Below the pieces are notes generated by a model. That model did no database searches. It was not told the origin of the DNA and saw only the letters and a program-made list of their open reading frames with translations. A stretch of DNA of 64,000 nucleotides, taken from NCBI RefSeq assembly GCF_963678635.1, contig NC_087068.1:20006914-20070913 (forward strand), read 5' to 3'. The stretch's first letter is position 1. Every line of letters begins with the position of its first letter. Below, one piece after another: positions 22,310-34,700 of this stretch. Source of the DNA: Symsagittifera roscoffensis (lineage: Eukaryota; Xenacoelomorpha; Acoela; Convolutidae). Position numbers and translations under genes: made by a program.

Positions 22310-23615
22310 CTAATAGTTTGGAGAATATAAAGGAAAACTTTTGTGTGAATAAATTTAATGTTTTTTAAAGAAAAACACAAAAACTATTCTGTTTTTTTTT
22401 GCAAAGTTGTTTACCAGAAAGTAATCAAACAAAACAATGTCGAACGGAAAACTTTTCCTTTTTGCCTTGATGCGATTATCGTCATTATTCTTATTAGTCG
22501 TTTTTGAAGTCTTTCTTTCATAGATCAATTCAGAAATGAAATTAGAATTTGTTGAAAAAGTACGAACAAAATTAATCCTGTCAGTGCAAATTTGATTACG
22601 TGCTTAAAGAAAAAATTGTTTTTATTTCAAACCATTTTTTGAAAACTGTCGCGTGTAGAACATCTTCATAATTTGAGCTCAGAGCATAAATGTTTTTCAG
22701 ACTGTGTGTGTTGTAGTTTAATTTTTTTTTTTTTAAAAATGCTATTTAGGTTGTACACGAAAAGAAACTACCCGGTGCTCAAGCATTCGGCATTTGTAAC
22801 TGTTATTATAGAATTTTAAGGCTTCAATTATTCCTTGCCGTGATGTTGAAAAAAGTCCTATCAATCATTTCCGCACTTTTGGTCAAGACGTCTCGTATCA
22901 AGGCAAAGCCGTAAATGTTCGTTATGCTCTGCAACTAGTCTCAAACCGTTTCTGGCAAATGAATTGTTAAAACATAGAATTCGAGAACTTGACCTGGGTT
23001 TATTTTTCCTCCCCAAATCCAAACAGCCAATAACAAAAAGTAAGCGATATCAGTGGCGGATGTAGGCTCGACCCTCTCGTCGCCCGAAAAATCTCCTTTT
23101 CAGTACTGATTCGCGGCATCCGTTTTGGACGACTGACCTTAAAATTTTTCTGAACCCTTCGGCGCCAACACATGCCAAATATGACGGTCGAGCGCAAGCC
23201 AAAAAAAATACTTTTTAAAAAATTGGAAAATCATTTTCAATTTAAAGACCATTCGTCAACTTCAAAAAAGGTCATTTTTTGAAAATCTTTTCCATCATCG
23301 CGAAATTCTGAGTGTTATAATTTATGTCGTATAGGGATGTATTGTGACCAATTAGCGTGTCTCAAATCAATATGAAACAATTCGAGTTTATGCTTTTATC
23401 ATAATGGATAAATTCATAAAAGCGCGCTTAAATTCTTCAAGAACTTGGCGGAATTGGCGATGTTAACCTTCAGAATATTATCAAAACTGAGGGTAAGTTT
23501 AAGATTTGTACCCAGAACGTCCATCTCTTCAAAAATTTAGTCGAAAAAGATTAAATTAATCCTCAAAAATTGATCTAACTAAAAAGAGCACCCAAATAAG
23601 CATATATAGAGTTTC
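22310..23615. other. Intronic or intergenic, with one unrecognised fragment
   Basis: Mostly AT-rich non-coding. At 22827-22968 a + strand frame reads IIPCRDVEKSPINHFRTFG then QDVSYQGKAVNVRYALQL and stops. It looks like real protein, possibly a decayed transposase piece, but I do not recognise it. CAGTGGCGGATGTAGG at 23051 resembles the end of a hAT-type MITE without a visible partner. Confidence 0.4.
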
Positions 23616-24281
23616 CCCTAGTCGATCAAGGGAGGTTATCTTGCAAGATCTTGCAAGATTCTTGCAAAAGAGGGTTATCTTGCAAGATCTTGCAAGATGG
23701 AGGTTATCTTGCAAGATCTTGCAAGATAGAGGTTATCTTGCAAGAATCTTGGAAGAGGGAGGCTATCTTGCAAGAATCTTGCAAGAATCTTGCAAGATAA
23801 CCATCCCAAAATTTGTGTCGAAAAACACAAAAAACAACAGAAACTAGGTGTAAGATCAAAAAAATTGATTCTAGAACAAGAATCCAAAACTTTTTCGAGT
23901 TGATCTGAAAAAAAAAATTTTTTTTTTTGAAAATTGACAGTTTGAATCGTTAAAAAAATTGTGCAGCGAGTGCTCCCGATGAATCATATGTGTTCTGTTT
24001 TACAGTGATTCAAATTTTCTCAAGCTCAGAAAAAAAACTTCAAATATTTTTGATATTTGTTTTGTTTTTCCAATCGAAAAAAAATTGATCAAGTTCTTAT
24101 TATTTTTAATGAGCCTAAAGATCTTTAAAGATCTTGCAAAAAAGGTTATCTTTAAAGGAGGTTGTCTTGCAAAATCTTGCAATAATCTTGCAAGATCTTT
24201 TAAAGAGATGCATCTTCTTTAAAAGAATCTTGCAAGATTCTTGCAAGATCTCGCGAGATAACCTCCCTTGATCGACTAGGG
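23616..24281. mobile_element. TIR element built from TTGCAAGATCTTGCAA repeats (666 bp)
   Basis: The terminal inverted repeats CCCTAGTCGATCAAGGGAGG are exact at both ends and continue as GTTATCT(T/C)GC(A/G)AGATC. Inside the left end are five direct repeats of about 28-32 bases headed GGTTATCTTGCAAGA (23634-23800). The right end has a matching, more degenerate set in inverted orientation (24110-24262). The repeat core TTGCAAGATCTTGCAA is itself a 16-base palindrome. There is no transposase. No target duplication was recognised. Confidence 0.75.
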
Positions 24282-25622
24282 TCGTAAAAAAAACTGGATG
24301 AAAATAGCATATAAGCATTTTTCATTTTACGGAATTGCTTGGTAATTTTTTGTATGGAGAGGAGGTCAACTCGGGCATATGCGGTATAAGGTCTTGAAAC
24401 ATGTCGGTTGTCTTCTTAGGGCAAAACAAAACAACATTAACTCGTATGTACGAACCGCGCTTTGCTCTTATTTAAATGGTTACTTTTTGAATTATTTGAG
24501 TGGTGCGTTGAAAAATGTTTTCATAAAATGGCGTTGATGAATGTTTTTCATATTTTAAAAAAATAGGCCAATTTGAGAATTCAATTAAACTTACCTTTTA
24601 CGTTTTTATCACAATTGTTGATTCTTTTTGTAGAGGAAAGTTATGTTTTGCCATCAACTGTGTCGTAAAAATGATAAATAGTCAGATTTATCACATCCGT
24701 AAGATTAGGAATAAAAGACATATTTTTGGCACAGGTGTAGCATAAAAAAAATTAGGCAACACCACTGATACAAAATGTGTATCAAGCTATAGCTCACCAA
24801 AAATTTATTTTTCCATTAGAAATGTTTAGCAAAAGAAGGAATAAAAACACTGCTGTAGAAATCACGTGGAATTGGAGACATCAATGCCTCTAATTGTCAC
24901 GCAATAAAAACCGCTTAGCGGTCACAATTCTTTTTGCCTTGAAGTAATAGAAAATTTTATTTGGTTCATTTTTATCAGAAAAAATGTCGACTGACTTTAT
25001 TTTTTGAATGGTGATTAAAAAGTATGATTCAAATCTCTTTTGAAATCGTGGTCATCATTTTTTTGACTGGGTTTTGTTAGACGATTTTCACTTCTTCCGA
25101 AAAGATGTGTTTACCCAAAACTCGATTTTTGCTGAAAACCTGGTTAACATCCGAACAACAAATTAGCACCTTTTTCATTTTTTTCAGCACTCTAATATTG
25201 ATTTTTTCCGGTCATTTTCAGGGTTTCTCTTGGTATCTTTGAATCCAAGAAGGACCGAATATGGAAAATAAACAAGTTTTTACCTTTTGTGGGTATCGTT
25301 GTTTCGGGGATTTTGCTTCTGAATTTGATTGTGTTAGCGAGTTAATTTGTTTGTTCGGTCAATGACACAACGTTGTTTGATAAATTTGATTGATTTTAAT
25401 GTTCAAACTGCTCCTTTGAAGTTCAACGGATGTTGGATTGTAACAAACAACTGCTACTATAACTCACTTATAATTTGGGGGAGTGGATTTAGGGGGAATA
25501 ACTTTTACGAGTCCAAGTTTCTTGGCTCTGTTTGCCGCTGTGAGTATGAAGGCTGTCGCTTTTCAGAAATTGGTACTATTGTACCATTCAGTCGAAGTTC
25601 GGTCAATGCGTTTGATGTTTGC
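24282..25622. other. Non-coding stretch
   Basis: The end of a TATGATAAGC-type element lies at 24300-24370 (TTTTTTGTATGGAG). Otherwise nothing is supported. A 103-codon + strand frame at 25347-25658 overlaps another + frame and a minus frame, and matches nothing I know. Confidence 0.35.
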
Positions 25623-25778
25623 TCATTTCTTTCTCGCGTTTGCTCTATCTGGAAATAAGACCAACACAAGCTTGCTTAGATTCGAACAAAACGACTTAGA
25701 TTTTTTGATTCTCAATACATCATCAGACGTCAATTCTCTTTGTGATATCACCAAGTTTTGTAGCGTGTAGTGGTTAAA
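25623..25778 (-). CDS. Possible BEN-domain-like fragment
   Basis: A minus-strand frame reads NHYTLQNLVISQRELTSD then VLRIKKSKSFCSNLSKLV and LFPDRANARKK, followed by a stop. The pattern of an aliphatic-rich strand, a Lys/Ser-rich turn and a helix ending in LFP resembles the start of BEN domains (DNA-binding, often transposon-derived in invertebrates). It is a fragment with no convincing splice sites. Two + strand frames overlap it. Low confidence. Confidence 0.22.
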   Translation of the reverse strand, partial: FNHYTLQNLVISQRELTSDDVLRIKKSKSFCSNLSKLVLVLFPDRANARKK

Positions 25779-25779
25779 T

Positions 25780-26786
25780 TATGGTCAAATTATAAAAAGC
25801 AAGAGACTACAATTATGCGATGATTCAGTATGGCACAAAAAAACGAAAGCAAAAAAACTCAATTCCAAAAATAAATGAAATGGTTTTTTGACATTTTTTG
25901 TTTGTAACTGCTGCGTCGCGCGCATCCGATCGAAAAAAATTGACATACATTTAAGTGATGGTCATATTTCAAAAGGATCTAAATAAAAATTGGTGTTTTT
26001 TGAAACAGCGTCTCGTCTTCCTCAAGCTTAGGGTGCATTGACGCCGTAGGTCGGCCAGAAGCGCATGTTTTATTACAGTACCAAAATAATTGAGGAGTTT
26101 GGTGTCCACCTAACCCCCCTGGCCCGACTTAAATCCACCTTGTGGCATAAAATTCAAACCTCTCTCTAACAAAAGTTTTCGGAAAATTCCGTGATCAAAT
26201 AAATATTGTTAATTATGGGCTAAAAGTTTTTTCTGGCACTTTTATAGCTTTTAGTGGCTCTATTTTCTTTAATGAAACACAAACATCTTAAAATTTTAAG
26301 TGTTCGTTTGTTCTACGGTTTTGTTTTATACAAACACGACACGGCAGAATTTTAATTAGACCAAATAAATGTGTCATAGTCGCGAAAATTAACTGCGACA
26401 CTAGGTCCGAACTTACCAAAACATAGAGTCCAGACATAAACACATGCCTTTCTGATTTTTACAACCAATGACTTGCAGCTTGTATCACCCGAAATAAGAG
26501 GCGATAAATCGTATCATGTTATAAAAATATTCTTTTTACGATTCAGTCGTTTAGTAGTTTATTGACCCGGTTTGAGTTGGCAAGAAAGTCTGAAAAATTG
26601 ATTGAGCCAAATGATGCCATCACGTGATAATATTAATTAGTTGAAATTAAATCAGTTATACAGAATAAAATTTCTTAAAAGAATTGCGAATTAGAAAAGA
26701 TAGTTTTGATAATGACCGAATACTTTTTTGGCTGAGAGGTTCGAAAAAAAGAAGGAAAGAAAAAATAGCATGAATTTTCTCCAAAC
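25780..26786. other. Non-coding stretch left of the large array
   Basis: AT-rich; no repeat ends or exons recognised. Confidence 0.4.
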
Positions 26787-27065
26787 CATAACCTAATTTC
26801 AATCAAAAATTATGATTTGGACGAAAAAACAATACAGCACCGTAAGGCAACAAAAACAAACGGTGCCATGCCGGTAAATAAAAAAGAAAGAACAAGTAGT
26901 TTTTTTCGTTTAAAAACCTATTTAGCGATAAGTTGTCAATTTATTTGAGCTGTTCAAGGCCGTTACCACAAACGAAAGCTCTTAAACTTCAATCTATTAA
27001 CCCAACTAGCATAAATACTAAAAAAAATTCAAAACTTCAAAAAAAATTAAATCTATTAGAAAAAT

Positions 27066-27401
27066 TTAAAACTCGTCAAAGATCATCGAACCATAAATGA
27101 CATTGTGGCGCTCCGGTAGTGATGTTGTCCATGGATACAGACTTTCGCGACCCATTTCCAGACATTCGCGACCAAATTTTGGTATGTCCAGACTTTCGCG
27201 GCCTACGGCACGACTCATGTCCAGACTTTCCAGACTCAAACTCTCGGCGCGACTATGCAATTTGGGTCTAAATCCGGATGTGGTGCGACTCTTAAAGTCT
27301 GGACATGAGTCTGGGACCTCGACCCGGGCAGCAATCATATGATTGCTGGGTTTATTCGCATGTGCGCATATTTGCAAGAGGAGCTCTTTTAAGTAAGCCA
27401 T
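27066..27401 (-). other. Recurrent 111-codon minus frame over AGACTTTCGCG repeats
   Basis: The minus strand is open for 111 codons here, at 32039-32374 and in unit 4 (to 43382). Shorter forms occur at 38313 and 47218. The product carries a repeated GRESLDI/GRESLEM phrase that mirrors the DNA repeat CAGACTTTCGCG. The + strand is open as well. I regard it as a by-product of a short tandem DNA repeat rather than a shown gene. Its persistence in three units is noted. Confidence 0.3.
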
Positions 27402-29459
27402 AGCTTAATGGGCGCTGGTTATGCGCGCTATTGTCGGCCTAAATAAATGAGCCTTCGGGTTAGACCTCCGGACTGGTTGAAATTGAAAAAGAAAGACATA
27501 AGATTACTAAATTCAAACTATATATAAAAAGAATCTGTTTGTTGAAATTTTAGATTTTGAGGTCACTCTTTCCAAGTGATTAATTCCGTTTTAGATTATG
27601 AAAAAGTATATCGTTCATGTGTTCGTATATTTTAAAATTTGCAGATTCAAAGTTATTACGAGCAGTTTAATCCTCTGTTGGCTAAGTAAACAACAATAAA
27701 CGAACAGTTTAAGCCCAGTGTTTATTTTTAACCGCATTCGTTAAATTTTCATAAACTTGGTAAATACATTTCGACGGCACCAAAATTGATTTGATGTTGT
27801 TTTTTTAAACTATAAGTTTTTTTAATGGAAAAGATGTTTTTGAAATCACAATGCAAACTGACCCTAATTGCGGAAAGACTGAGGCCAATGAACATTGTTT
27901 GCAATCTCAGTACGCTAAGAAAAGACAAACAAGGATAGCCGGTTGCCGTTCAAATAGTTAGGACCGTATTGTTTAGAAGACTCACGAAATTTTTTCTGAA
28001 GCTTTCTTCTCCAATAGTTTTTTTCGCGTGGTGTGTTGAAAATATAAAGCAGAAACCAAAAATTTAATGACAAATAACTTACAAAAAAAATTTAAAACGT
28101 TTCTTTTTTTTCAATTGTTTTTTTTGCAGAAAAAGTTTGGAATTTTTGAAGTTCTTTATTCCCTGATTAAAAAAATTTATCAATTGAGTTTAGGAAAAAA
28201 CACATATTTAAAAACATATATATATACACATTAAAAAGTTTATTTAAATGTAAAAGTTTAAACTTTTTTGAAAGTCACAATAAAATAGGCAACTCGGACA
28301 CCGGTTTTTGTTGACAGATAACTTGGAAAAAAAATTTAACAAAGTTTTTTGTTTTGAGCTAAAATGGCGCGTAAAATTATCAAAAAATGATTTTGGGAAA
28401 TTCTATTCGCTCAAAATTAAAGTATGGCCCAAAAATTTAAAACCAGTTTTTTTCGACATTCGAACAATTTTTGAATTTTTTAAATGTCGTTTGAATCAGT
28501 GCTGAAAAGGTTTCATTATAACCACTTACGATCTTGAACGGTCCCAAGCAAAAATGACATCTCAAGCGTGCTGGTAATCTTTTTGTACTATAGGTTCAAA
28601 TCATTTAAACTACAGAACTAATGACAAAAAACAGAGCCAGGATGAGTTGCTGTTCTTGCATTTTGAAAAAATTGTTTTGGCTAAAAAACTATTTTTCATT
28701 CCCATTTTCTTCCTATTTATGCAGGAGATTTTTCACATCAAGTTTCTAAACTTTTTTTCGCAGAAGAAAAAAAAACTGAAGCTGAAAATTTTAGACTAGT
28801 CAAACCTCCGCATGTCAAAAACAGCATTCAAAATTTAAAAAAAAAACAGAAAAATCAAGATTATTAAAAAGCAATAAACGTTTGAAAATTACAATAAGTA
28901 ATCTTTAATGTAATCAGAACTATCAAATTAAACTCAAAACATAAAATTTTCACTCTTGAAAGCTTTTAATTATAACTTTTCAAGATTAAAACTGTCAATT
29001 TTTTAAAAAAAAACTTGGTTATCTTCAAAAACGAGTTTCAAGTTATCTTATTCATTTCAAATCATTTTAATGAAAATAACTTCATTGTAGCAATTCTTCA
29101 CTCAAAATATTAGCCTAGAACCAATACAAAATCCACACTCAAAAACGATATTGAAAATTTTGCAAAAAAAATCCGAGCATCGTCACACCTAGTGAAAAAC
29201 TTGCAACTGGAGAATCTTACAAAAAGTTTTTTTTCTAACCGAGGAGTTTTCATACCCGGTACGAGTTTGTGGTTTTTTGATCAGACAAATTTTTCCAGAC
29301 TGCCACAAGCAAAAATGGGTAATTTCAAACCAATTTGACCAATTTTTGGTATTTACAGACTTTGCAGACCGAACCAATGTAACCGCAACTAGTGCGACTG
29401 AAAGACAATCAACCGCGACGGCGCGATTGAACGAAAATTAATCACACTTTCTGTAGGTA

Positions 29460-29525
29460 TCTTTGTTTGTATGTGTGGATGCATGTACGTATGAATGTTT
29501 GTATGTGTGTATGTATGTATGTTTG
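29460..29525 (+). repeat. GTATG/TTTGTATG microsatellite, recurrent
   Basis: Runs of GTATGTATGTTTGTAT recur in each unit (34455, 36035, 40495, 44960, 49425), always followed by ATAGCCATGTTTTTAGGAGT (one base differs in unit 4). Confidence 0.85.
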
Positions 29526-30300
29526 TATAATAGCCATGTTTTTAGGAGTGACCTCGTTGTCTGGGGATACTAAGACTTAGCCTTCAGCTCACTATTTTTG
29601 CATATAACTAGGTTGTTTTGCGCGGTTTGGCCGATGGGTTTTGAGTTGTAATGAACTTGTCAACTCAATGTTAATGAACCACACATTGCACTCGCTAGGT
29701 AGAGACGGTTAAAAGCATGTGAAGCTGTGTTTAGAAGCCAGCCATTCCTTTCATAATCTAGCTTTTCTTCCGTCGGTGTGTACTTCAGGGCAAATGTTAT
29801 AACCCTTGCAAAATGTTTTTTGATCTCATTTAGCCATTTAAATCTTTATTTGTTATTAAGTTTTTGTAATAGCTTTGTAGTCTTTAACAATTTTTTTGAA
29901 AAACGAGTTGTTCTGAATGACAGTTTTCCTGAAGTTGGTTGCGTCTTAACATTTCACGCCAGCGGAAAAAAAATTATAAAAAGTTGTTAAGTCTTGCTTT
30001 TTAAGACCTTTAACCAACTAATTGTTAGGATAAACTTTTTATACAGTTTCCTGTGATATGACGATTATGGTACGTTTGTTAGAAGAAGGCCCTGGACGGG
30101 ATTTTAGAGACAAGCTCGATAAGACGCGATATTCCCCTTCTACCCGGACACCCCGCCGGAACCTCCACTTGTTGAAAACCAGGTTGTAATCGCTTTAAAT
30201 CCTTTTTTGTTATTTTTTTAAACTAAAAACCATTTTTCTGCAATCAGTTTGGCCATTTGTTCTTTTTCTTGTTTTGCTTCTTTTGTATCCTGTTTAGTGA

Positions 30301-30822
30301 ATGGCCGTGTCAAAGTACAGGCCAAAATGGGTACCTAAGTGGATCAAGAAATTGTTAATAGAAACCTCAAGGACTAAGTACTGCAGCCCCAAAGATGTCG
30401 GAGCTACGGTTCACTCGCACAGAGGTGCAAAGCTAGCAGACCTTGCCGCTACTGTCTCGCGCTATATCTCACAGAAACTGAACTGCTTTACCATAGTAGC
30501 CGGCTTTAAAGATAAATCATCTACGGTTTCAGACTTTGCTAATGCTTGGAAATTTTTTATAAAATTGATAATTCATAGATGTAACCCAAATGTGCTTAAT
30601 ATCCCAAAACCTTCCTCTCTGCAAACAATCACATACAACATAAAAAACTTGGGGGCTCTAAGGAATTCTTTATTTCGCCTTTTGATTAAATTTTATAATT
30701 CAAGAATCCGGCTTGTTTCCCACAATCTAAACAATAATTTTAATGCTAAAATGTTTTGTAAAGATGGTATTCACTTTTCTTTCTATTGTGAAAAATTTTC
30801 AGTTTATTGTTCGCTTAGCTGA
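30301..30822 (+). CDS. SGNH/GDSL-esterase-like domain of retrotransposon (unit 1)
   Basis: A 173-codon open frame starting at ATG. The SGNH-hydrolase blocks can be followed. Block I is ETSRTKY at residues 21-27, where the family expects GDSRTKY. Block III is VAGFKD at 66-71, where a G-x-N-D motif is usual. Block V is FCKDGIHFS at 152-160, with Asp155 and His158. The second family member in this window has GFND and CRDGIHF, which supports the alignment. Esterase domains in ORF1 are known from CR1-like LINEs. Here the catalytic Ser is kept (Ser23) but the G-D before it and the Asn of block III are altered, so activity is doubtful. The same frame is interrupted in the other units. Confidence 0.6.
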   Translation: MAVSKYRPKWVPKWIKKLLIETSRTKYCSPKDVGATVHSHRGAKLADLAATVSRYISQKLNCFTIVAGFKDKSSTVSDFANAWKFFIKLIIHRCNPNVLNIPKPSSLQTITYNIKNLGALRNSLFRLLIKFYNSRIRLVSHNLNNNFNAKMFCKDGIHFSFYCEKFSVYCSLS

Positions 30823-31749
30823 TTTGTATATATTCACCACAGTTTTACTCTCCTCGCTTTTACCCTCCTCGCTAAGGCCGATCAAACAACTGCCATATTT
30901 GCAAACGCCACCTACGAAAAGAGGTTTATGGTGTGTAATTTGCAAAAACATATATCCATGTCTCATGTAGCGGGCTACACCATTTATTACGATCGGTTCT
31001 CCTGCATACAAAGCACCCCAAAAAACATTGCAAGAGGGTCCAACTTCACCAACAGACCACCAAGCACAACCCCCATCTCAACTCAAGAAGAAACATCATC
31101 GGCAACACCCGAAACAAACGTACTGCCCAACGCAACACAATCTAATCCATCGCACCCAGCAATCAGTACTGTCCTCTCTGACCCCTGGAAACTTATCGAC
31201 TTATCGACCATGACTTTGAACCTAAAATAAACGACATACATAAAAATGCTGTTAACTGGAAACCGCGTTTCACACTTCTAAGCAAGATCACCCCCGGTTT
31301 CCAATTCATAGAATTACTGAACCAGCAGTTGTTGTCATTAACAGAAGAAATATCAAATCCTAACGTCACAATGAAAGCAGCAAAAATTCTCTAATATCTG
31401 CTGCTCCTCAAAACTAAATCAGAAACAAACGGATCCAATTCTAAAACTCTGAGCCGCCGCATAATTTTATGGAAGCAAGGCTTACTAGACGAACTTTTCA
31501 CTGAAGGAAAAGCTCTCCAAATTAGACATTCAAAATAGACGATGTGCAAAGTAAACGAGGAAGTTGAATAAACTCAAAAAACTAATGACTACAGGCAAAT
31601 TCTGCCTCCCGGAGAAGAAAACAAAAGGAGTACTTCCCCTAAACGAAGTCATTGAAGGAAAGCCTGTCCTTCGTATCCTGAAAGAAAAACACCCCGAAGC
31701 CAAAACAGCGAAGCCTAACTATATAACTGAAGTACGTGAAGACCAAAGC

Positions 31750-34700
31750 ATAACCTAATTTCAATCAATAGTTATGTCTTAGACGGAAAAACAATACAGC
31801 ACCGTGAAGCAACAAAAACAAACGGTGCCATGCCGGTAAATAAAAAAGAAAGATGAAGTTGTTTTTTTTTCGTTTAAAAAACTCTTTAGCGATGAGTTGT
31901 CAATTTATTTTAGCTGTTCAAGGCCGTTACCACAAACGAAAGCTCTTAAACATCAATCTATTAACCCAACTAGCATAAACACTAAATATTAATCAAAACT
32001 TCAAAAAAAAATTAAATTTATTGGAAAAATCTGAAAATTTAAAACTCGTCAAAGATCATCGAACCGTAAATGACATTGCGGCGCTCCGGTAGTGATGTTG
32101 TCCATGGACACAGACTTTCGCGACCCATTTCCAGACTTTCGCGACCAAATTTTGGTATGTCGAGACTTTCGCGGCCCACGGCACGACTTATGTCCAGACT
32201 TTCCAGTCTCAAACTCTCGGCGCGACTATGCAATGTGGGTCTAAATCCGGATGTGGCGCGCCTCCTAAAGTCTGGACACGAGTCTGGGAGCTCGATCTGG
32301 GCAGCAATCATATGATTGCTGGGTTTATTCGCACAAGCGCATATTTGGAAGAGGAGCTGTTTTAAGTAAGCCATAGCTTAATGGGTGCTGGTTTTGCGCG
32401 CTAGTGTCAGCCTAAATAAATGAGCCTTAGGGTTAGACCTCCGGACTGGTCGAATTTGAAAAAAGAAAGACATACGATTGCCAAATTCAAACTATATATA
32501 AAAAGAATCTGTTTGTTGATATTTTAGATTTTGAGGTCGTTCTTTCCAAGTGATTAATTCCGTTTTAGATTATGAAAAAGTATATCGTTCATGTGTTCGT
32601 ATATTTTAAAAATTGCAGATTCAAAGTTATTACGAGCAGTTTAATCCTCTGTTGGCTAAGTAAACAACAATAAACGAACAGTTTAAGACCAGTGTTTTTT
32701 TTAACCGCATTCGTTATATTTTCATAAACTTGGTAAATACATTTCGACGGCACCAAAATTGATTGTGAAGTTGTTTTTTTAAACTATACATTTTTCAATG
32801 GAAAAGATATTTTTGAAAACACAATGCAAGTTGACCCTTATTGCGGAAAGACTGAGGCCAATGAAAATTGTTTGCAATCTCAATACGCTAAGAAAAGACA
32901 AACAAGGATAGCCGGTTGCCGTTCGAATAGTTAGAATTTTCCGACCGTTTTGTTAAGAAGACTCACGAAACTTTTTCTGAAGCTTTTTTTTCCAATAATT
33001 TTTTTACGTGGTGTAATGAAAATATAAAGCAGAAACCAAAAATTTAGTGACAAATAACTTACAAAAAAATTTTGAAATTTTTTTTTTCAAATGTTTCTTT
33101 TTTTTTGCAGAAATTGTTTGGATTTTTTGAAGTTCGTTATTCCCTGATTAAAAAAACGTATCAGTTGAGTGTAGGAAAAAAGATATATTTAAAAAATACA
33201 TATACACATTAAAAATTTTATTTAAATACAAAAATTTAAGGTTTTTGAAAGTCACAATAAAATAGGCAAATCGAACACCGGTTTTTGTTGACAGATAACT
33301 TGGAAAAAAAAATTAACAAAGTTTTTTTTTGAGCTAAAAAGGCGCCAAAAATTATCAAAAAATGATTTTGGGAAATTCTACTTGCTCAAAAGTAAAGTAT
33401 GGCCCAAAAACTTTAGGCCAGTTTTTTTCGACGTTCGAAAATTTTTTGAACTTTTTAATGTAGTTTGAATCAGTGCTGAAAAAGCTTCATCATAAATCCT
33501 TACGATCTTGAACGGTCCCAAGCTAAAATGACATCTCAAGCGTGCTGTTAATCTTTTTTACTATAGGTTCAAACCATTTAAACTACAGAACTTATGACAA
33601 AAAAAACAGAGCCCGGATGAGTTGCTGTTCTGGCATTTTGAAAACGTTGTTTTGGCTAAAAAACTGTTTTTTATTCCCATTTTTTCCTATTTATGCAGGA
33701 GATTTTTCACATCAAGTTTCTAAACTTTTTTTTCGCAGAAGAAAAAAAAACTGAAGCTGAAAATTTTAAATTTTTAGACTAGTCAAATCTCCGCATGTTC
33801 AAATCAGCATTCGAAATTTAAAAAAAAAAAAACCAGAAAAATCAAAATTAAGAAAAAGCATTAAACGTTTGAAAATTACAATAAATAATCTTTAATGTAA
33901 TCAGAACTATCAAATTAAACTCAAAACATAAAATTTTCACTCTTGAAAGTTTTTAATTATAACTTTTCAAGATTAAAACTGTCAATTTTTTAAAAAAAAC
34001 TTGGTTATCTTCAAAAACGAATTTCAAGTTATCTTATTCATTTCAAATCATTTTAATAAAAATAACTTCATTGTAGCAATTCTTCACTCAAAATATTAGC
34101 CTAGAACCAATACAAAAATCCACACTCAAAAACGATATTGAAAATTTTGCAAAAAAAATCCGACCATCGTCACACCTAGTGAAAAACTTGCAACTGGAGA
34201 ATCTTACAAAAAGTTTTTTTTCTAACCGAGGAGTTTTCATACCCGGTACGAGTTTGTGGTTTTTTGATCAGACAAAATTTTCCAGACTGCCACAAGCAAA
34301 AATGGGTAATTTCAAACCAATTTGACCAATTTTTGGTATTTACAGACTTTGCAGACCGAACCAATGTAACCGCAACTAGTGCGACTGAAAGACAATCAAC
34401 CGCGACGGCGCGATTGAACGAAAATTAATCACACTTTCTGTAGGTATCTTTGTTTGTATGTGTGGATGCATGTACGTATGAATGTTTGTATGTGTGTATG
34501 TATGTATGTTTGTATAATAGCCATGTTTTTAGGAGTGACCTCGTTGTCTGGGGATACTAAGACTTAGCCTTCAGCTCACTATTTTTTTATATAACTAGGT
34601 TGTTTTGTTTTATTTGTTATTAAGTTTTTGTAATAGCTTTGTAGTCTGCCAGCGGAAAAAAAAGTTTATAAAAACTTGTTAAGTCTTGCTTTTTAAGATC

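Larger units (their letters stand above)
26787..31749 (+). mobile_element. Array unit 1: 5' half of RLE-type retrotransposon
   Basis: The unit begins at CATAACCTAATTTCAATCA, with ACAAACGGTGCCATGCCGG about 50 bases on. In order it holds a zone of AGACTTTCGCG repeats (27130-27250), about 2.3 kb of AT-rich leader, and a GTATG-rich microsatellite (29460-29520). A repeat module shared with 10920-11180, the esterase-like ORF (30301-30822), the PHD-like finger (about 30880-31010) and the N-terminal RT-polyprotein region (31230-31720, including KHPEAKTAKPNYITEV) follow. It then restarts as unit 2. It is the only unit whose esterase frame is open throughout. Confidence 0.8.

Noticed and set aside
21766-22380. 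Open frames of 115-170 codons on both strands around 22001-22200
   Set aside because: They run through the 200-N gap. Only the short exon at 22228-22309 is supported, by splice sites.
23641-23847. Short ORFs rich in repeated ARILQDL-type phrases
   Set aside because: A by-product of the TTGCAAGATCTTGCAA repeat; no gene needed.
23616-24281. CRISPR-like spaced repeats
   Set aside because: The repeats are adjacent, palindromic and inverted at the other end inside TIRs, in a eukaryotic setting. Not CRISPR.
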